A stretch of 64,000 nucleotides of DNA, taken from the NCBI GenBank assembly GCA_015234525.1, contig JADGMX010000017.1, positions 116,314 through 180,313 on the forward strand, read 5' to 3'. This stretch comes from Flavobacterium sp. (lineage in GTDB: Bacteria; Bacteroidota; Bacteroidia; Flavobacteriales; Flavobacteriaceae). The notes under the pieces are model-generated. The model had not been told where the DNA came from. It did no database searches and saw nothing but the letters and a program-made list of their open reading frames with translations. Position numbers and translations under genes: made by a program. Shown here piece after piece: positions 46,143-54,833 of this stretch. Position 1 is the first letter of the stretch, and every line of letters starts with the position of its first letter.

Positions 46143-46937
46143 CTATACCCCGATTTGCACAATTGATCCCTCGGCGGCACGGACATTAAAAACCGTTCCG
46201 TCGTTGAAGATCAAATATTGCCCGCGAATTCCGATTAATTTACCTCTGAAATACGGTGTTTTTTCAAGGTTCAGCCCTTGCACTTTCTTTGGATATTCGG
46301 TTACGGGATATTGGATTTCGACAATTTCGGGATTCGAATTATAATAAAACTCCCGAACTTCTTCAGGAAGATAGCTTTCGACTTTTCGGCGTTCTGCCAA
46401 CAAATCAGACGGGGTCACATCATTACAAAGCATGCGTCGCCAGTTGGTTTTATCAACGTAATATTCTTTAAGTGCAACTTCAGCCAGACCTGCGAGATAC
46501 CTGTTCGGCACCTCAACCACAGTTATCGCGGAGCAAGCGCCCTGATCGATCCAGCGAGTCGGGACTTGCGTACTTCTTGTCACGCCCACTTTAACTTCAC
46601 AAGCCAAAGCCAAATAAACCGTATGTGGATGAAGCTGAACACTGCTTTCGTAATCCAGATCACGGTCGGCTATACCGAGGTGCGCCGTACTTAATTCAGG
46701 ACGAAGAATCCAATCGCCTGCTGACGGGCTTGTCGAAAAACACTGATAGCAGAAACCTTGTCGGAAGATTTTTTTCTTTTTAGAACAATGAATACATTGA
46801 TAACCCGAGTATCGAAGTTCGATTTCTTTGCCAATAAGTTGATTGACGTTGATAAAGCTATCTTCAAAGATCAAATAGTATTGAATCGGCTGACCTTGCT
46901 CGGTCTGCATTTTTGTAAGTACACCCTGATATTCCAT
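46143..46937 (-). CDS. DUF2797 domain protein with zinc ribbon
   Basis: 264 residues. A four-cysteine zinc ribbon, CIHCSKKKK...GFCYQCF, lies near residues 49-70. A conserved beta-rich domain with HTVYLALACEVKVGVTRSTQ and RWIDQGACSAI follows, the latter resembling GIY-YIG-like strands. Function is unknown. The gene is common in Bacteroidetes. It is divergent from the GH3-family gene with about 68 nt between them, and convergent on the AsmA-like gene with no gap. Confidence 0.88.
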   Translation of the reverse strand: MEYQGVLTKMQTEQGQPIQYYLIFEDSFINVNQLIGKEIELRYSGYQCIHCSKKKKIFRQGFCYQCFSTSPSAGDWILRPELSTAHLGIADRDLDYESSVQLHPHTVYLALACEVKVGVTRSTQVPTRWIDQGACSAITVVEVPNRYLAGLAEVALKEYYVDKTNWRRMLCNDVTPSDLLAERRKVESYLPEEVREFYYNSNPEIVEIQYPVTEYPKKVQGLNLEKTPYFRGKLIGIRGQYLIFNDGTVFNVRAAEGSIVQIGV

Positions 46938-46972
46938 CGGCCATTAGTAGCGCAAAAATTGCTAAATTTTCG

Positions 46973-46980
46973 TATTTTTG
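46973..46980 (+). promoter_or_regulatory. -7 box of the GH3-family gene
   Basis: TATTTTTG is an exact TAnnTTTG match 25 nt before the ATG at 47006. Confidence 0.5.
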
Positions 46981-47005
46981 GTAAAGTTAAAACAAAATAA
47001 CGTCA

Positions 47006-48517
47006 ATGGCTTTACCGATAATAAACTCTATTGCTTCATGGGTTTTAAAACAGCGAATTCATCAGATGGAACTGTTTTTAAAATATCCGAACGAGGTTCA
47101 GGAAGAGTTGCTGATGACATTGATACGTGCGTGTGAAAACACCGTCATTGGCCGCAAATATGACTTTGCATCCATAAGGTCATATCAAACTTTTACGGAA
47201 CGGGTTCCGGTGTCGGCTTACGAAGAGCTCGAAGCCCAGATTGAACGCACCAGAACAGGCGAACAATCGGTATTTTGGCATTCGCCGATTAAGTGGTTTG
47301 CAAAGTCAAGCGGAACCACAAATGCCAAAAGCAAATTTATTCCTGTAAGTTCCGAAGCGCTCGAAGATTGTCATTATAAAGCCGGAAAAGACTTGCTTTG
47401 TCTTTACCTCAACAACAATGAAAATTCGCAGATGTTTGTCGGCAAAAGTCTAAGGCTTGGTGGCAGCAAACAAATCTACGAAGACAAAAATACATTCTTT
47501 GGCGATCTCTCAGCCATATTGATCGAAAACATGCCGATTTGGGCTGAATTCAGTAGTACGCCGAGCAACAAAGTTTCACTGATGAGCGAATGGGAATCGA
47601 AGATCCCGGCAATTATCAAAGAGACGATGAACGAAAACGTAACTAGTTTTGCGGGCGTGCCTTCTTGGATGCTCGTGCTTTTAAACCGCGTCCTGGAAGA
47701 AACCGGAAAGACAAATTTGATGGAAGTTTGGCCAAATCTTGAGGTCTATTTCCACGGTGGCGTTAGCTTTGATCCGTATCGCGAACAGTACAAGAAAATC
47801 ATACCGAACAACGATTTCAAATATTACGAAATCTACAATGCATCTGAGGGCTTTTTTGCCATTCAGGATCAGAACGATTCGAACGATTTGCTATTAATGC
47901 TGGATTACGGCATTTTTTACGAATTCATTCCGATGGATAGTTTCGGTACACCAAACCAGCGTGTAGTAAGACTGACCGATGTCGAATTGAATAAAAATTA
48001 CGCTGTTGTCATCACTACAAATTCCGGTTTATGGCGATACCTTATTGGCGATACCGTAAGATTTACCTCACTGAAACCGTATCGCATCCGCGTAAGCGGG
48101 AGAACCAAACATCACATTAATGTATTTGGAGAAGAGTTGATGGTGGAAAATACCGATCAAGCAATTGCAAAAACCTGTCAGGCCACCGGTGCTGAAATAG
48201 CGGATTATACTGTTGCGCCGATTTTTATGGACGGCAAAGAAAAGGGCGCACATGAGTGGATGATTGAATTTAAATCGCATCCCAAAGACATCGAGCAATT
48301 CAGACAGATTCTGGACGAGTCGCTGCAATCGTTAAATTCCGATTACGAAGCCAAGCGATACAATAATATGACACTTAATCCGTTAGTTGTCAACGTCGCG
48401 CGTGAAAACCTTTTTTACGACTGGCTTAAGGAAAACGACAAGTTGGGTGGTCAACATAAAATTCCGAGACTTTCCAATCAGCGGGATTACCTTGAGCAGT
48501 TGAAAAACATGCAGTGA
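47006..48517 (+). CDS. GH3 auxin-responsive promoter family protein
   Basis: 503 residues of the GH3 acyl-adenylating superfamily. Motifs include the phosphate loop FAKSSGTTNAKSKFIPVS, GGVSFDPYREQYKK, YEIYNASEGFFAIQD and LWRYLIGDTVRF. Plant members join amino acids to auxin or jasmonate, and bacterial members are mostly uncharacterised adenylate-forming ligases. The substrate here is unknown. The name does not imply an auxin role. A tiny lipoprotein gene follows 20 nt after the stop. Confidence 0.92.
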   Translation: MALPIINSIASWVLKQRIHQMELFLKYPNEVQEELLMTLIRACENTVIGRKYDFASIRSYQTFTERVPVSAYEELEAQIERTRTGEQSVFWHSPIKWFAKSSGTTNAKSKFIPVSSEALEDCHYKAGKDLLCLYLNNNENSQMFVGKSLRLGGSKQIYEDKNTFFGDLSAILIENMPIWAEFSSTPSNKVSLMSEWESKIPAIIKETMNENVTSFAGVPSWMLVLLNRVLEETGKTNLMEVWPNLEVYFHGGVSFDPYREQYKKIIPNNDFKYYEIYNASEGFFAIQDQNDSNDLLLMLDYGIFYEFIPMDSFGTPNQRVVRLTDVELNKNYAVVITTNSGLWRYLIGDTVRFTSLKPYRIRVSGRTKHHINVFGEELMVENTDQAIAKTCQATGAEIADYTVAPIFMDGKEKGAHEWMIEFKSHPKDIEQFRQILDESLQSLNSDYEAKRYNNMTLNPLVVNVARENLFYDWLKENDKLGGQHKIPRLSNQRDYLEQLKNMQ

Positions 48518-48537
48518 CAATAATCACAAAAAATGTT

Positions 48538-48663
48538 ATGAGGAAAATTATTTTTGGAGTTGTGGTCGGATTAGTGATGATGTCTTGCGCAAGCGGATGG
48601 AAATGCAATAAACGTTATTGCGAAGTGTCAAAAAAAGAATCCTGTTTGACACGAGAAGTATAA
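48538..48663 (+). CDS. 41-residue lipoprotein-like small protein
   Basis: ATG 48538 to TAA 48663. A short N-terminal basic pair and hydrophobic stretch (IIFGVVVGLVMM) end in the lipobox-like MMSC, leaving a 25-residue cysteine-containing tail (ASGWKCNKRYCEV, then SKKESCLTREV). It sits 20 nt after the GH3-family gene and immediately before a strong terminator, so it is the last gene of that transcript. The lipobox and position support a real gene. No family is recognised. Confidence 0.65.
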   Translation: MRKIIFGVVVGLVMMSCASGWKCNKRYCEVSKKESCLTREV

Positions 48664-48666
48664 AAC

Positions 48667-48698
48667 AAGCCTGCAATTTAAACTTGCAGGCTTTTTTT
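48667..48698. terminator. terminator between the small lipoprotein gene and clpX
   Basis: A perfect 10-bp stem, AAGCCTGCAA (48667-48676) and TTGCAGGCTT (48684-48693), then a T run. It overlaps the clpX stop region and can also serve the minus strand. Confidence 0.88.
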
Positions 48699-49929
48699 AT
48701 GATGCGGTTTTTAGCCGTTGTAGTAAATTTTTGTTGAGTGCAACCTCGGCATAATGTTTATCAATTGTGAGCACTTTTTCGTCTGAACCCGGAAGTTCAT
48801 ACATGGCATCCGTTAGAATCGCTTCACAAAGAGACCGAAGTCCGCGAGCACCAAGTTTGTACTCTAGTGCTTTATCGACTACAAAATCGAGCGCTTCGTC
48901 GCTGATGATAAAGTCGACATCGTCCATCTGAAACAACTTGTGATATTGCTTAATTAAAGCGTTTTTTGGTTCAGTCAGAATCGCGCGCAAGGTTTCGCGA
49001 TCAAGCGGATCCATATGAGTCAATACCGGTAATCTACCAATGATCTCAGGAATCAATCCGAAGTCGCGGATATCTTTCGGGATAATGTATTGCAACAAAT
49101 TATCCTTATCGATGTTATCGGCGTTTTTCGAAGTGCTATACCCTACTGCCTGGCGGTTGAGTCGTTTTGAGATGACTTTCTCGATACCGTCAAATGCGCC
49201 TCCTGCGATAAACAAGATGTTTTGCGTATTGACTTCCACAAATTTTTGATCCGGATGTTTTCGACCACCTTTCGGCGGAACATTCACAACCGTACCTTCG
49301 AGAAGCTTCAACAACGCTTGTTGTACGCCCTCGCCTGAAACATCACGTGTTATCGACGGATTATCGCTTTTGCGGGCGATTTTATCAATTTCGTCAATAA
49401 ACACGATTCCGCGCTCAGCTTTGGCAACATCGTAATCGGCAGCTTGAAGCAATCGCGTTAAAATACTTTCAACATCTTCACCAACGTAACCTGCTTCAGT
49501 CAATACGGTTGCATCAACAATTGCAAGTGGTACGTCGAGCATTTTCGCAATGGTTTTTGCCACTAGTGTTTTACCCGTACCGGTTTGACCAACCATGATA
49601 ATGTTGCTCTTTTCGATTTCAACCTCATCGTCATTCTGCAATTGCATCAAACGTTTGTAGTGATTGTAAACCGCAACCGACATCACCTTTTTGGTCTGGT
49701 CTTGACCGATAACGTACTGATCCAGAAAAGCGCGAATTTCTTTTGGACGACGCAACACTAAATTTGCTGCTGCCTTCGAATTCCCACTTGCCTTTAGTTC
49801 CTCAATGACAATACCGTGCGCCTGCTCTATACATTTGTCACAAATGTGCGCGTTTATTCCGGCGATCAATAGATTCGTCTCCGGTTTTTTCCGCCCACAA
49901 AATGAACATTCCAAAATCTCTTTTGCCAT
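48697..49929 (-). CDS. clpX: ATP-dependent Clp protease ATP-binding subunit ClpX
   Basis: 410 residues. Unfolds tagged proteins and feeds them to ClpP. The N-terminal zinc domain has cysteines 8, 11, 30 and 33. Walker A is GQTGTGKT (114-121) and Walker B is [11 protein letters not shown]. The sensor arginine is in LGARGLR. Pore loops include the GYVGEDVE segment. It is the last gene of the tig-clpP-clpX cluster, 33 nt after clpP. Confidence 0.97.
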   Translation of the reverse strand: MAKEILECSFCGRKKPETNLLIAGINAHICDKCIEQAHGIVIEELKASGNSKAAANLVLRRPKEIRAFLDQYVIGQDQTKKVMSVAVYNHYKRLMQLQNDDEVEIEKSNIIMVGQTGTGKTLVAKTIAKMLDVPLAIVDATVLTEAGYVGEDVESILTRLLQAADYDVAKAERGIVFIDEIDKIARKSDNPSITRDVSGEGVQQALLKLLEGTVVNVPPKGGRKHPDQKFVEVNTQNILFIAGGAFDGIEKVISKRLNRQAVGYSTSKNADNIDKDNLLQYIIPKDIRDFGLIPEIIGRLPVLTHMDPLDRETLRAILTEPKNALIKQYHKLFQMDDVDFIISDEALDFVVDKALEYKLGARGLRSLCEAILTDAMYELPGSDEKVLTIDKHYAEVALNKNLLQRLKTAS

Positions 49930-49962
49930 TTTATAAATTTTCGGTGTAGCTAATGCTACTGA

Positions 49963-50637
49963 TTATGATCTGATGAGAACTTCATCGACCATGCCGTATT
50001 CTTTCGCTTCTTCAGCTTTCATCCAGTAATCACGCTCGCTATCGGCATGAACTTTTTCGAAGGATTGTCCGCTATGATTTGAAATAATATGATATAACTC
50101 ATTTTTAAGTTTCAACATCTCACGCAGGTTGATTTCCATATCAGTGGCAACACCTTGTGCTCCGCCTGAAGGCTGGTGGATCATCACACGTGAATGAGGC
50201 AATGCCGAACGTTTTCCCGCCTGGCCTGCACAAAGCAATACCGCGCCCATTGACGCCGCCATACCTGTACAAATTGTTGCCACATCCGGTTTGATGTATT
50301 GCATTGTATCGTAAATCCCGAGACCTGCGTAAACGCTTCCGCCCGGAGAGTTGATGTAAATTTGAATGTCTTTAGACGCATCGGCACTTTCCAGGAAAAG
50401 CAATTGCGCTTGTACGATGTTTGCAATCTGGTCGTCGATACCGGTACCCAGGAAAATAATCCGGTCCATCATCAAACGCGAGAAAACATCGAGTTGTGAG
50501 ACATTTAACTGACGCTCTTCTATAATATAAGGTGTCATCCCAACAGGGTTCATGCTTCCCACAATTTTATCGTAGTACAAACTGTTTACACCATGATGCT
50601 TTGTAGCGTATTTTTTAAATTCTTTACCGTAGTTCAT
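49963..50637 (-). CDS. clpP: ATP-dependent Clp protease proteolytic subunit ClpP
   Basis: 224 residues. The serine protease triad is Ser129 (GMAASMGAVLL), His154 (MIHQPSGG) and Asp203 (ERDYWM). The oligomerisation and peptide-binding strands (INSPGGSVYAGLGIYDTMQ) are intact. The N-terminal 35 residues form a propeptide-like extension. It lies between tig and clpX in the usual order. Confidence 0.97.
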   Translation of the reverse strand: MNYGKEFKKYATKHHGVNSLYYDKIVGSMNPVGMTPYIIEERQLNVSQLDVFSRLMMDRIIFLGTGIDDQIANIVQAQLLFLESADASKDIQIYINSPGGSVYAGLGIYDTMQYIKPDVATICTGMAASMGAVLLCAGQAGKRSALPHSRVMIHQPSGGAQGVATDMEINLREMLKLKNELYHIISNHSGQSFEKVHADSERDYWMKAEEAKEYGMVDEVLIRS

Positions 50638-50692
50638 CGAATTGTTTTTATAAAATTAATGTGAACTTTAAAGGTACGAAATAATTGAAAAA

Positions 50693-52018
50693 TTATTCTC
50701 CGTACATTTCCTTAATGAAATCAGGGTATGAAACGGTTTTTTCTTCAGCAGCAACTTTTTCTTTGAACAAGTTCAGCATTTTTTCGCTCATTACTTGTTC
50801 TGACAACCTTTTCACTTCATCCTGATTTGAAAGAACACGCGCTACGATTCCGTCAATGTCTGCCTCGCTAGGATCCATCTGACCGAATTGAGCCATTTGT
50901 TTTTTGATTACTTCAGATGTGTATGCTTTCAGATCTTCGAAAGTAATCTGAAGGTTGTTACCTAAGATAATCTTGCTTTCGATAAGTTGATAACGAAGTC
51001 CGTTTTCAGATTTGTTGTATTCCTCTTCAGCTTGTTCAGCGGTAAGCGGAGTTTCGCCGGCGCTCATAATCCACTTTTTAAGGAATTCAGCCGGAAGATC
51101 AAATTTTGTATTCTTGATCAACGATTCAGTTACGTCGTTAAGGAATTTCTGCTCAGCCTGCGTATCAAATTGCTTTTCAGCGTCCTCTTTGATTTTATTA
51201 CGAAGATCGTCTTCAGATGTCACGTTTCCTTCACCAAAGATTTTATCGAAAAGCTCTTGGTTAAGATCGGCAAGTTCGCTTGTGTTGATTTCTTCGATTG
51301 TAAATTCGACATCAACCGCAAGACCGTGAACATCGTCGTGACCAACTTTAAGGTAATCCATCAGTTTGTGATCGTCATCGAAAAGTCCGCTTGTGTTTAA
51401 TACAACTACATCGCCAACTTTTTTACCGACGAATTTATCAGCTACAGCTTTATCTTTGAAAATATCCGAAGTGATCGCCGTTCTGTTTTCGATTCCTTTT
51501 TCCTCATTTCTGAAAGTACCGACAAGTTCAGAATCAGCATCAGCAACTGATTGTGAAACCAGTTTGCCGTATTGTTTTCTAATGCGAATCACTTGATCAT
51601 CGATCATTTTATCGTCGGCAGTGATCTTGTATTTCTTGATGTCTTTTACAGAAGCTAAATCGACGTCGAATTGAGGCGAAAGTCCAAGTTCAAATTCGAA
51701 CGTGAAATTTTCAGCATCCCAATCGAACTCATCTTTAACCTGCGGAAGGGGATTCCCGAGCAATTCAAGTTTTTCATCCTGAAGGTAACGATTCAGGTTT
51801 TCCTGAAGAACTTTATTAACTTCCTCGAGAAGTACAGCTTTACCATATTGTTTTTTGATAAGGCTCATTGGAACGGCGCCTTTTCTAAAACCCGGAATTG
51901 AAGCCGTTTTTCTATAATTTGCCAATACATTTTCGACCTTCCCTGCGTAATCGTCTTTTGATACTTCTACCGTGACAACAGCATTGAGATCATCGATATT
52001 ATTTCTTGTAATGTTCAT
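50693..52018 (-). CDS. tig: trigger factor
   Basis: 441 residues from the ATG at 52018. A ribosome-bound chaperone and peptidyl-prolyl isomerase. The ribosome-binding signature FRKGAVPMSLIKKQYG is present near residue 45, and the chaperone arms (acidic, helical) fill the C-terminal half. The PPIase domain is divergent, as in other Bacteroidetes. A longer frame starting at 52057 would run across the promoter box at 52044-52051 and is rejected. It heads the tig-clpP-clpX cluster. Confidence 0.94.
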   Translation of the reverse strand: MNITRNNIDDLNAVVTVEVSKDDYAGKVENVLANYRKTASIPGFRKGAVPMSLIKKQYGKAVLLEEVNKVLQENLNRYLQDEKLELLGNPLPQVKDEFDWDAENFTFEFELGLSPQFDVDLASVKDIKKYKITADDKMIDDQVIRIRKQYGKLVSQSVADADSELVGTFRNEEKGIENRTAITSDIFKDKAVADKFVGKKVGDVVVLNTSGLFDDDHKLMDYLKVGHDDVHGLAVDVEFTIEEINTSELADLNQELFDKIFGEGNVTSEDDLRNKIKEDAEKQFDTQAEQKFLNDVTESLIKNTKFDLPAEFLKKWIMSAGETPLTAEQAEEEYNKSENGLRYQLIESKIILGNNLQITFEDLKAYTSEVIKKQMAQFGQMDPSEADIDGIVARVLSNQDEVKRLSEQVMSEKMLNLFKEKVAAEEKTVSYPDFIKEMYGE

Positions 52019-52043
52019 TTGATTTAAGAATAAAATTGGGTGG

Positions 52044-52074
52044 CAAAAGTAGCACATTTTTGCAACCTTGCCAA
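52044..52074 (-). promoter_or_regulatory. promoter of tig-clpP-clpX
   Basis: On the minus strand, TTG (52072-52074) lies 20 nt upstream of TACTTTTG (52044-52051), close to the Bacteroidetes sigma-A consensus. The box is 25 nt before the tig ATG. Confidence 0.7.
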
Positions 52075-52086
52075 GTTTATAAAATG

Positions 52087-52431
52087 CTAACGTTTCTCGC
52101 CTGTTAGCTGAAAGAGCAGTGATTGAGTGATAGATAGAATTACGCTGAAAAGCATGGCAGTCCAGAAGGAATCAACTGTGAAACCACCGACGATCAAGGT
52201 GCAAAACATAATCATCAGCGCATTGATAACCAGCAAAAACAACCCGAAGGTAAAGATGGTTACCGGAAGCGTAAACAGAACAATGATCGGTTTGATAAAA
52301 AAATTCAGGATCGAAAGCACCAGCGCAACGATTAGTGATGTTAGAAAACTGTCGACGTGTACACCGCCCATGAAATTAGCCAATAATGTTACCAAAATGG
52401 CGGTAATCAACAATCTGAGTAATAGCTTCAT
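52087..52431 (-). CDS. phage holin family IV-like small membrane protein
   Basis: 114 residues from the ATG at 52431 (MKLLLRLLITAILVTLLANF). It has four hydrophobic segments and the GGVHVDSFLTSLIVALVLSILN signature (residues about 21-42) typical of the Mycobacterium-type four-helix holin family (PF04020). Despite the family name, chromosomal copies like this occur in many bacteria away from phages and no phage gene lies nearby. Function is unknown. It follows the hydrolase gene on the same strand. Confidence 0.85.
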   Translation of the reverse strand: MKLLLRLLITAILVTLLANFMGGVHVDSFLTSLIVALVLSILNFFIKPIIVLFTLPVTIFTFGLFLLVINALMIMFCTLIVGGFTVDSFWTAMLFSVILSITQSLLFQLTGEKR

Positions 52432-52482
52432 AAATTTAGAAAAGCGTAAAATTAAACCTAAATCCCACAATTCGCATTCACT

Positions 52483-53250
52483 TTAAGATTCCTTTAGATA
52501 TTTGATTGCCTTGTCAAAGAATTCGTCAGGGTTTTCGGCATGAAGCCAATGGGACGCGTTCGATACAATTTCGATGGTCGCGTTGGGGAAATGATGGCGG
52601 ATTTCACTCGTATCGGTTTCGCGAATATAATTTGAGTTTTCACCTTTTAAGAATAGGACCGGTTTTTCAAAATGCGCTTCGGCATCTAAAGCGTCACCGA
52701 TCGCGTCCTGGTCTTTATTGAAAACCTCGAGGTTAAATCTAAAGGCGAGTTCGTCCTGGGATTTGCGATAAATGCTTTTCATCAGAAATTGCCGTGTTGA
52801 CGATTCCGGAATATACGGCTTCATCATTTCTTCGATTTCGCCCCGGTCGCTGGTTTTTGAAAAGTCGACTGCGTTTAAGGCCTGGAAAATTTCCTGATGA
52901 TGGGGTCTATAATATTTAGGAGCGATATCGGCCACGATGAGTTTTGAGGTCATCTCCGGATTTTTAACTGCGAAGTTCATTGCGATTTTTCCGCCCATTG
53001 AATGTCCGATGATTGAAACCGATGACAGATTTTTGTCTTTACAGTATTCTTCGATATCGGCTACCATTGCCGGATACGTAAATTCGTCTGAATGAAAAGA
53101 CCGTCCGTGATTTCTCATATCGGGAATGTGAACTTCGAAACCTGCGTCGGCGAACCGATTGCCGAGTGTTTTCCAGTTGTCGGACATTCCGAGGAAGCCA
53201 TGTAAAATAAGCAGCGGTTCTCCTTGGCCTTCGATTTTAGAATATAGCAT
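52483..53250 (-). CDS. alpha/beta-fold hydrolase (YbfF-like)
   Basis: 255 residues. The oxyanion motif is LHGFLGMSDNW, the nucleophile elbow is GHSMGGKIAM with serine 84, and an acid residue follows KPVLFLKGENSNYI. The catalytic histidine is in SNASHWLHAENP. The arrangement matches the esterase YbfF subgroup, with substrates unknown. The upstream gap to pdxJ holds structured element copy d. Confidence 0.88.
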   Translation of the reverse strand: MLYSKIEGQGEPLLILHGFLGMSDNWKTLGNRFADAGFEVHIPDMRNHGRSFHSDEFTYPAMVADIEEYCKDKNLSSVSIIGHSMGGKIAMNFAVKNPEMTSKLIVADIAPKYYRPHHQEIFQALNAVDFSKTSDRGEIEEMMKPYIPESSTRQFLMKSIYRKSQDELAFRFNLEVFNKDQDAIGDALDAEAHFEKPVLFLKGENSNYIRETDTSEIRHHFPNATIEIVSNASHWLHAENPDEFFDKAIKYLKES

Positions 53251-53286
53251 AAGATTTAATTTTAGGGTTGAGTAACACCGGCGATT

Positions 53287-53364
53287 GCGTGAGGGATTGA
53301 AGCGGCATCCTCGAGGCGATAGCCGGAGAGATACAGCGCAAAGCCCGACCCCTTGTGGTCACGC
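53287..53364 (+). ncRNA. conserved structured element, copy d (type B)
   Basis: GCGTGA (53287-53292) pairs with TCACGC (53359-53364). Inside are GAAGCGGCATCC, an inner hairpin with CTC/GAG and GGC-GATA-GCC (53310-53328), then GATACAGCG. Both flanking genes (hydrolase, pdxJ) run on the other strand. The element ends 4 nt before the pdxJ stop. Confidence 0.6.
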
Positions 53365-53368
53365 CAAA

Positions 53369-54082
53369 TTACATCAACTTTTTAATGTACATGTTAACGA
53401 CATTTTCGAGTCCGAGGTAAAGCGCCTCAGAAATCAGCGCATGACCGATTGAAACTTCGAGCAAATCGGGAATTGAATCTTTAAAATATTGAATATTATT
53501 GAGGCTCAAATCGTGCCCGGCGTTAATTCCGAGGCCGCACATATTAGCCCGCAAAGCCGCATCAACATAAGGCGCGACGCTGCTGACGTTACCAACTTCG
53601 TATTCGCGGGCAAAACTTTCGGTGTAAAATTCGATGCGATCTGTCCCGATATCTTTTGCGCCTTCGACCATTTCGACAATGGGATCGACAAAGATTGAGG
53701 TTCGGATGCCGTTGCGTTTAAATTCGGCAATGACTTCAGAGAGAAATTGGCGGTTTTTAATGGTGTCCCAACCCGCGTTTGAGGTAATTGCATTTGGCGC
53801 ATCGGGAACCAGCGTCACTTGCTCAGGCTTGATTTCGAGAACAAGGTCGATGAATTGCTTTTCGGGATTTCCCTCGATGTTAAATTCGGTGTAAACAACG
53901 CTTTTTAAATCGCGTGCGTCCTGATATCGAATGTGGCGCTCATCGGGGCGCGGATGAATGGTGATGCCGTGTGCGCCGAAAGATTGAATGTCGGTTGCAA
54001 CTTTTAAAAGATCGGGAACATTGCCACCACGAGCATTTCGAAGGGTTGCGATTTTATTGATGTTGACGCTGAGTTTAGTCAT
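53369..54082 (-). CDS. pdxJ: pyridoxine 5'-phosphate synthase
   Basis: 237 residues from the ATG at 54082 (MTKLSVNINKIATLRNARGG). Closes the pyridoxine ring in the deoxyxylulose-5-phosphate-dependent vitamin B6 pathway. PdxJ marks are NINKIATLRNARGG, GITIHPRPDERHIR, QVTLVPD, the FVDP segment and GLGINAGHDLSLNNI. A longer frame to 54202 runs antisense into the CBS gene start and is rejected. No other B6 gene is adjacent. Confidence 0.95.
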   Translation of the reverse strand: MTKLSVNINKIATLRNARGGNVPDLLKVATDIQSFGAHGITIHPRPDERHIRYQDARDLKSVVYTEFNIEGNPEKQFIDLVLEIKPEQVTLVPDAPNAITSNAGWDTIKNRQFLSEVIAEFKRNGIRTSIFVDPIVEMVEGAKDIGTDRIEFYTESFAREYEVGNVSSVAPYVDAALRANMCGLGINAGHDLSLNNIQYFKDSIPDLLEVSIGHALISEALYLGLENVVNMYIKKLM

Positions 54083-54173
54083 AAATAGGCTGATTTGATG
54101 TGTCACAAAATTACGAAGTAATATACCGATGTTGTGGTAAAATTTGATTAATTTGCGCGGTAAAGCCTGATAT

Positions 54174-54833
54174 ATGACAGAGATTACGGATTTTATAACC
54201 AATGATTACAAGCCTATAGACAGTTCTGAAACTGTGGCGGTGATTCGGGATTTTTTTGAAGAGGTGAATTTTTCTCACTTTCCGGTGGTCGAGGAAAGCA
54301 TTTACATAGGATGTATTGCGGGGCATGATGCCGAAACGTTTGATGAGGACAAGCAAATTGGTCAATACCGATATGCGCTTGAAGGCTTTTATGCGCGCAC
54401 CAATATGATCTGGTTGGATATTTTGGAGTTGTTTGCGAAGAATTCGACCAACATTGTTCCGGTTTTGGATGACAACAATGTGTATGTCGGATATTATGAG
54501 ATTCCGGATGTGATCAAATTTTTTAACGAGACGCCGTTTTTGAAGGAACCCGGGGCTGTGATTGTGGTTCGCAAGGGGATATTGGATTATTCGATGAGTC
54601 AGATTACTCAGATTGTTGAAAGCAACAACGGAAAACTTTTGGGATTGTTTATATCCGATGCGACAGCGGATTCGGTTCAGGTGACCATTAAAATTTCACT
54701 TGGCGCGATGAATGAGATCATCCAGACTTTTAGGCGATACGACTATGAAATTATTTCGGAGCATCAGGAAGACAGCTATATGACAAGTTTGAAAGAGCGT
54801 TCTGATTACCTCGACAAATACCTGAACATGTGA
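54174..54833 (+). CDS. CBS-domain protein
   Basis: 219 residues. Two CBS motifs make a Bateman module (residues about 1-130: FSHFPVVEESIYIG and NIVPVLDDNNVYVGYYE). A C-terminal ACT-like domain (residues 145-210, AVIVVRKGILDYSMSQI) follows. This resembles AcuB-type proteins that bind adenine nucleotides. Its stop codon overlaps the nadK start (TGATG), so the pair is translationally coupled. A role in sensing adenylates beside NAD kinase is an inference from this context. Confidence 0.85.
   Translation: MTEITDFITNDYKPIDSSETVAVIRDFFEEVNFSHFPVVEESIYIGCIAGHDAETFDEDKQIGQYRYALEGFYARTNMIWLDILELFAKNSTNIVPVLDDNNVYVGYYEIPDVIKFFNETPFLKEPGAVIVVRKGILDYSMSQITQIVESNNGKLLGLFISDATADSVQVTIKISLGAMNEIIQTFRRYDYEIISEHQEDSYMTSLKERSDYLDKYLNM

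Noticed and set aside
47006..48517. GH3-family protein as evidence for plant-hormone metabolism
   Set aside because: The family is common in Bacteroidetes without any plant link, and no auxin-related gene is adjacent.
50987..51400. Open plus-strand frame of 137 residues
   Set aside because: It lies wholly antisense to tig, has Phe/Lys/Val-rich composition expected of a reverse frame, and no family features.
52087..52431. Holin-family protein as evidence of prophage
   Set aside because: No endolysin, structural gene, integrase or attachment site lies nearby, and the family is widespread as a chromosomal membrane protein.
5798..53364. The six intergenic elements as insertion sequences or a CRISPR array
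   Set aside because: They are single, dispersed, 73-100 nt long, encode nothing, show no target duplications that I can see, and have no repeat-spacer order or cas genes.
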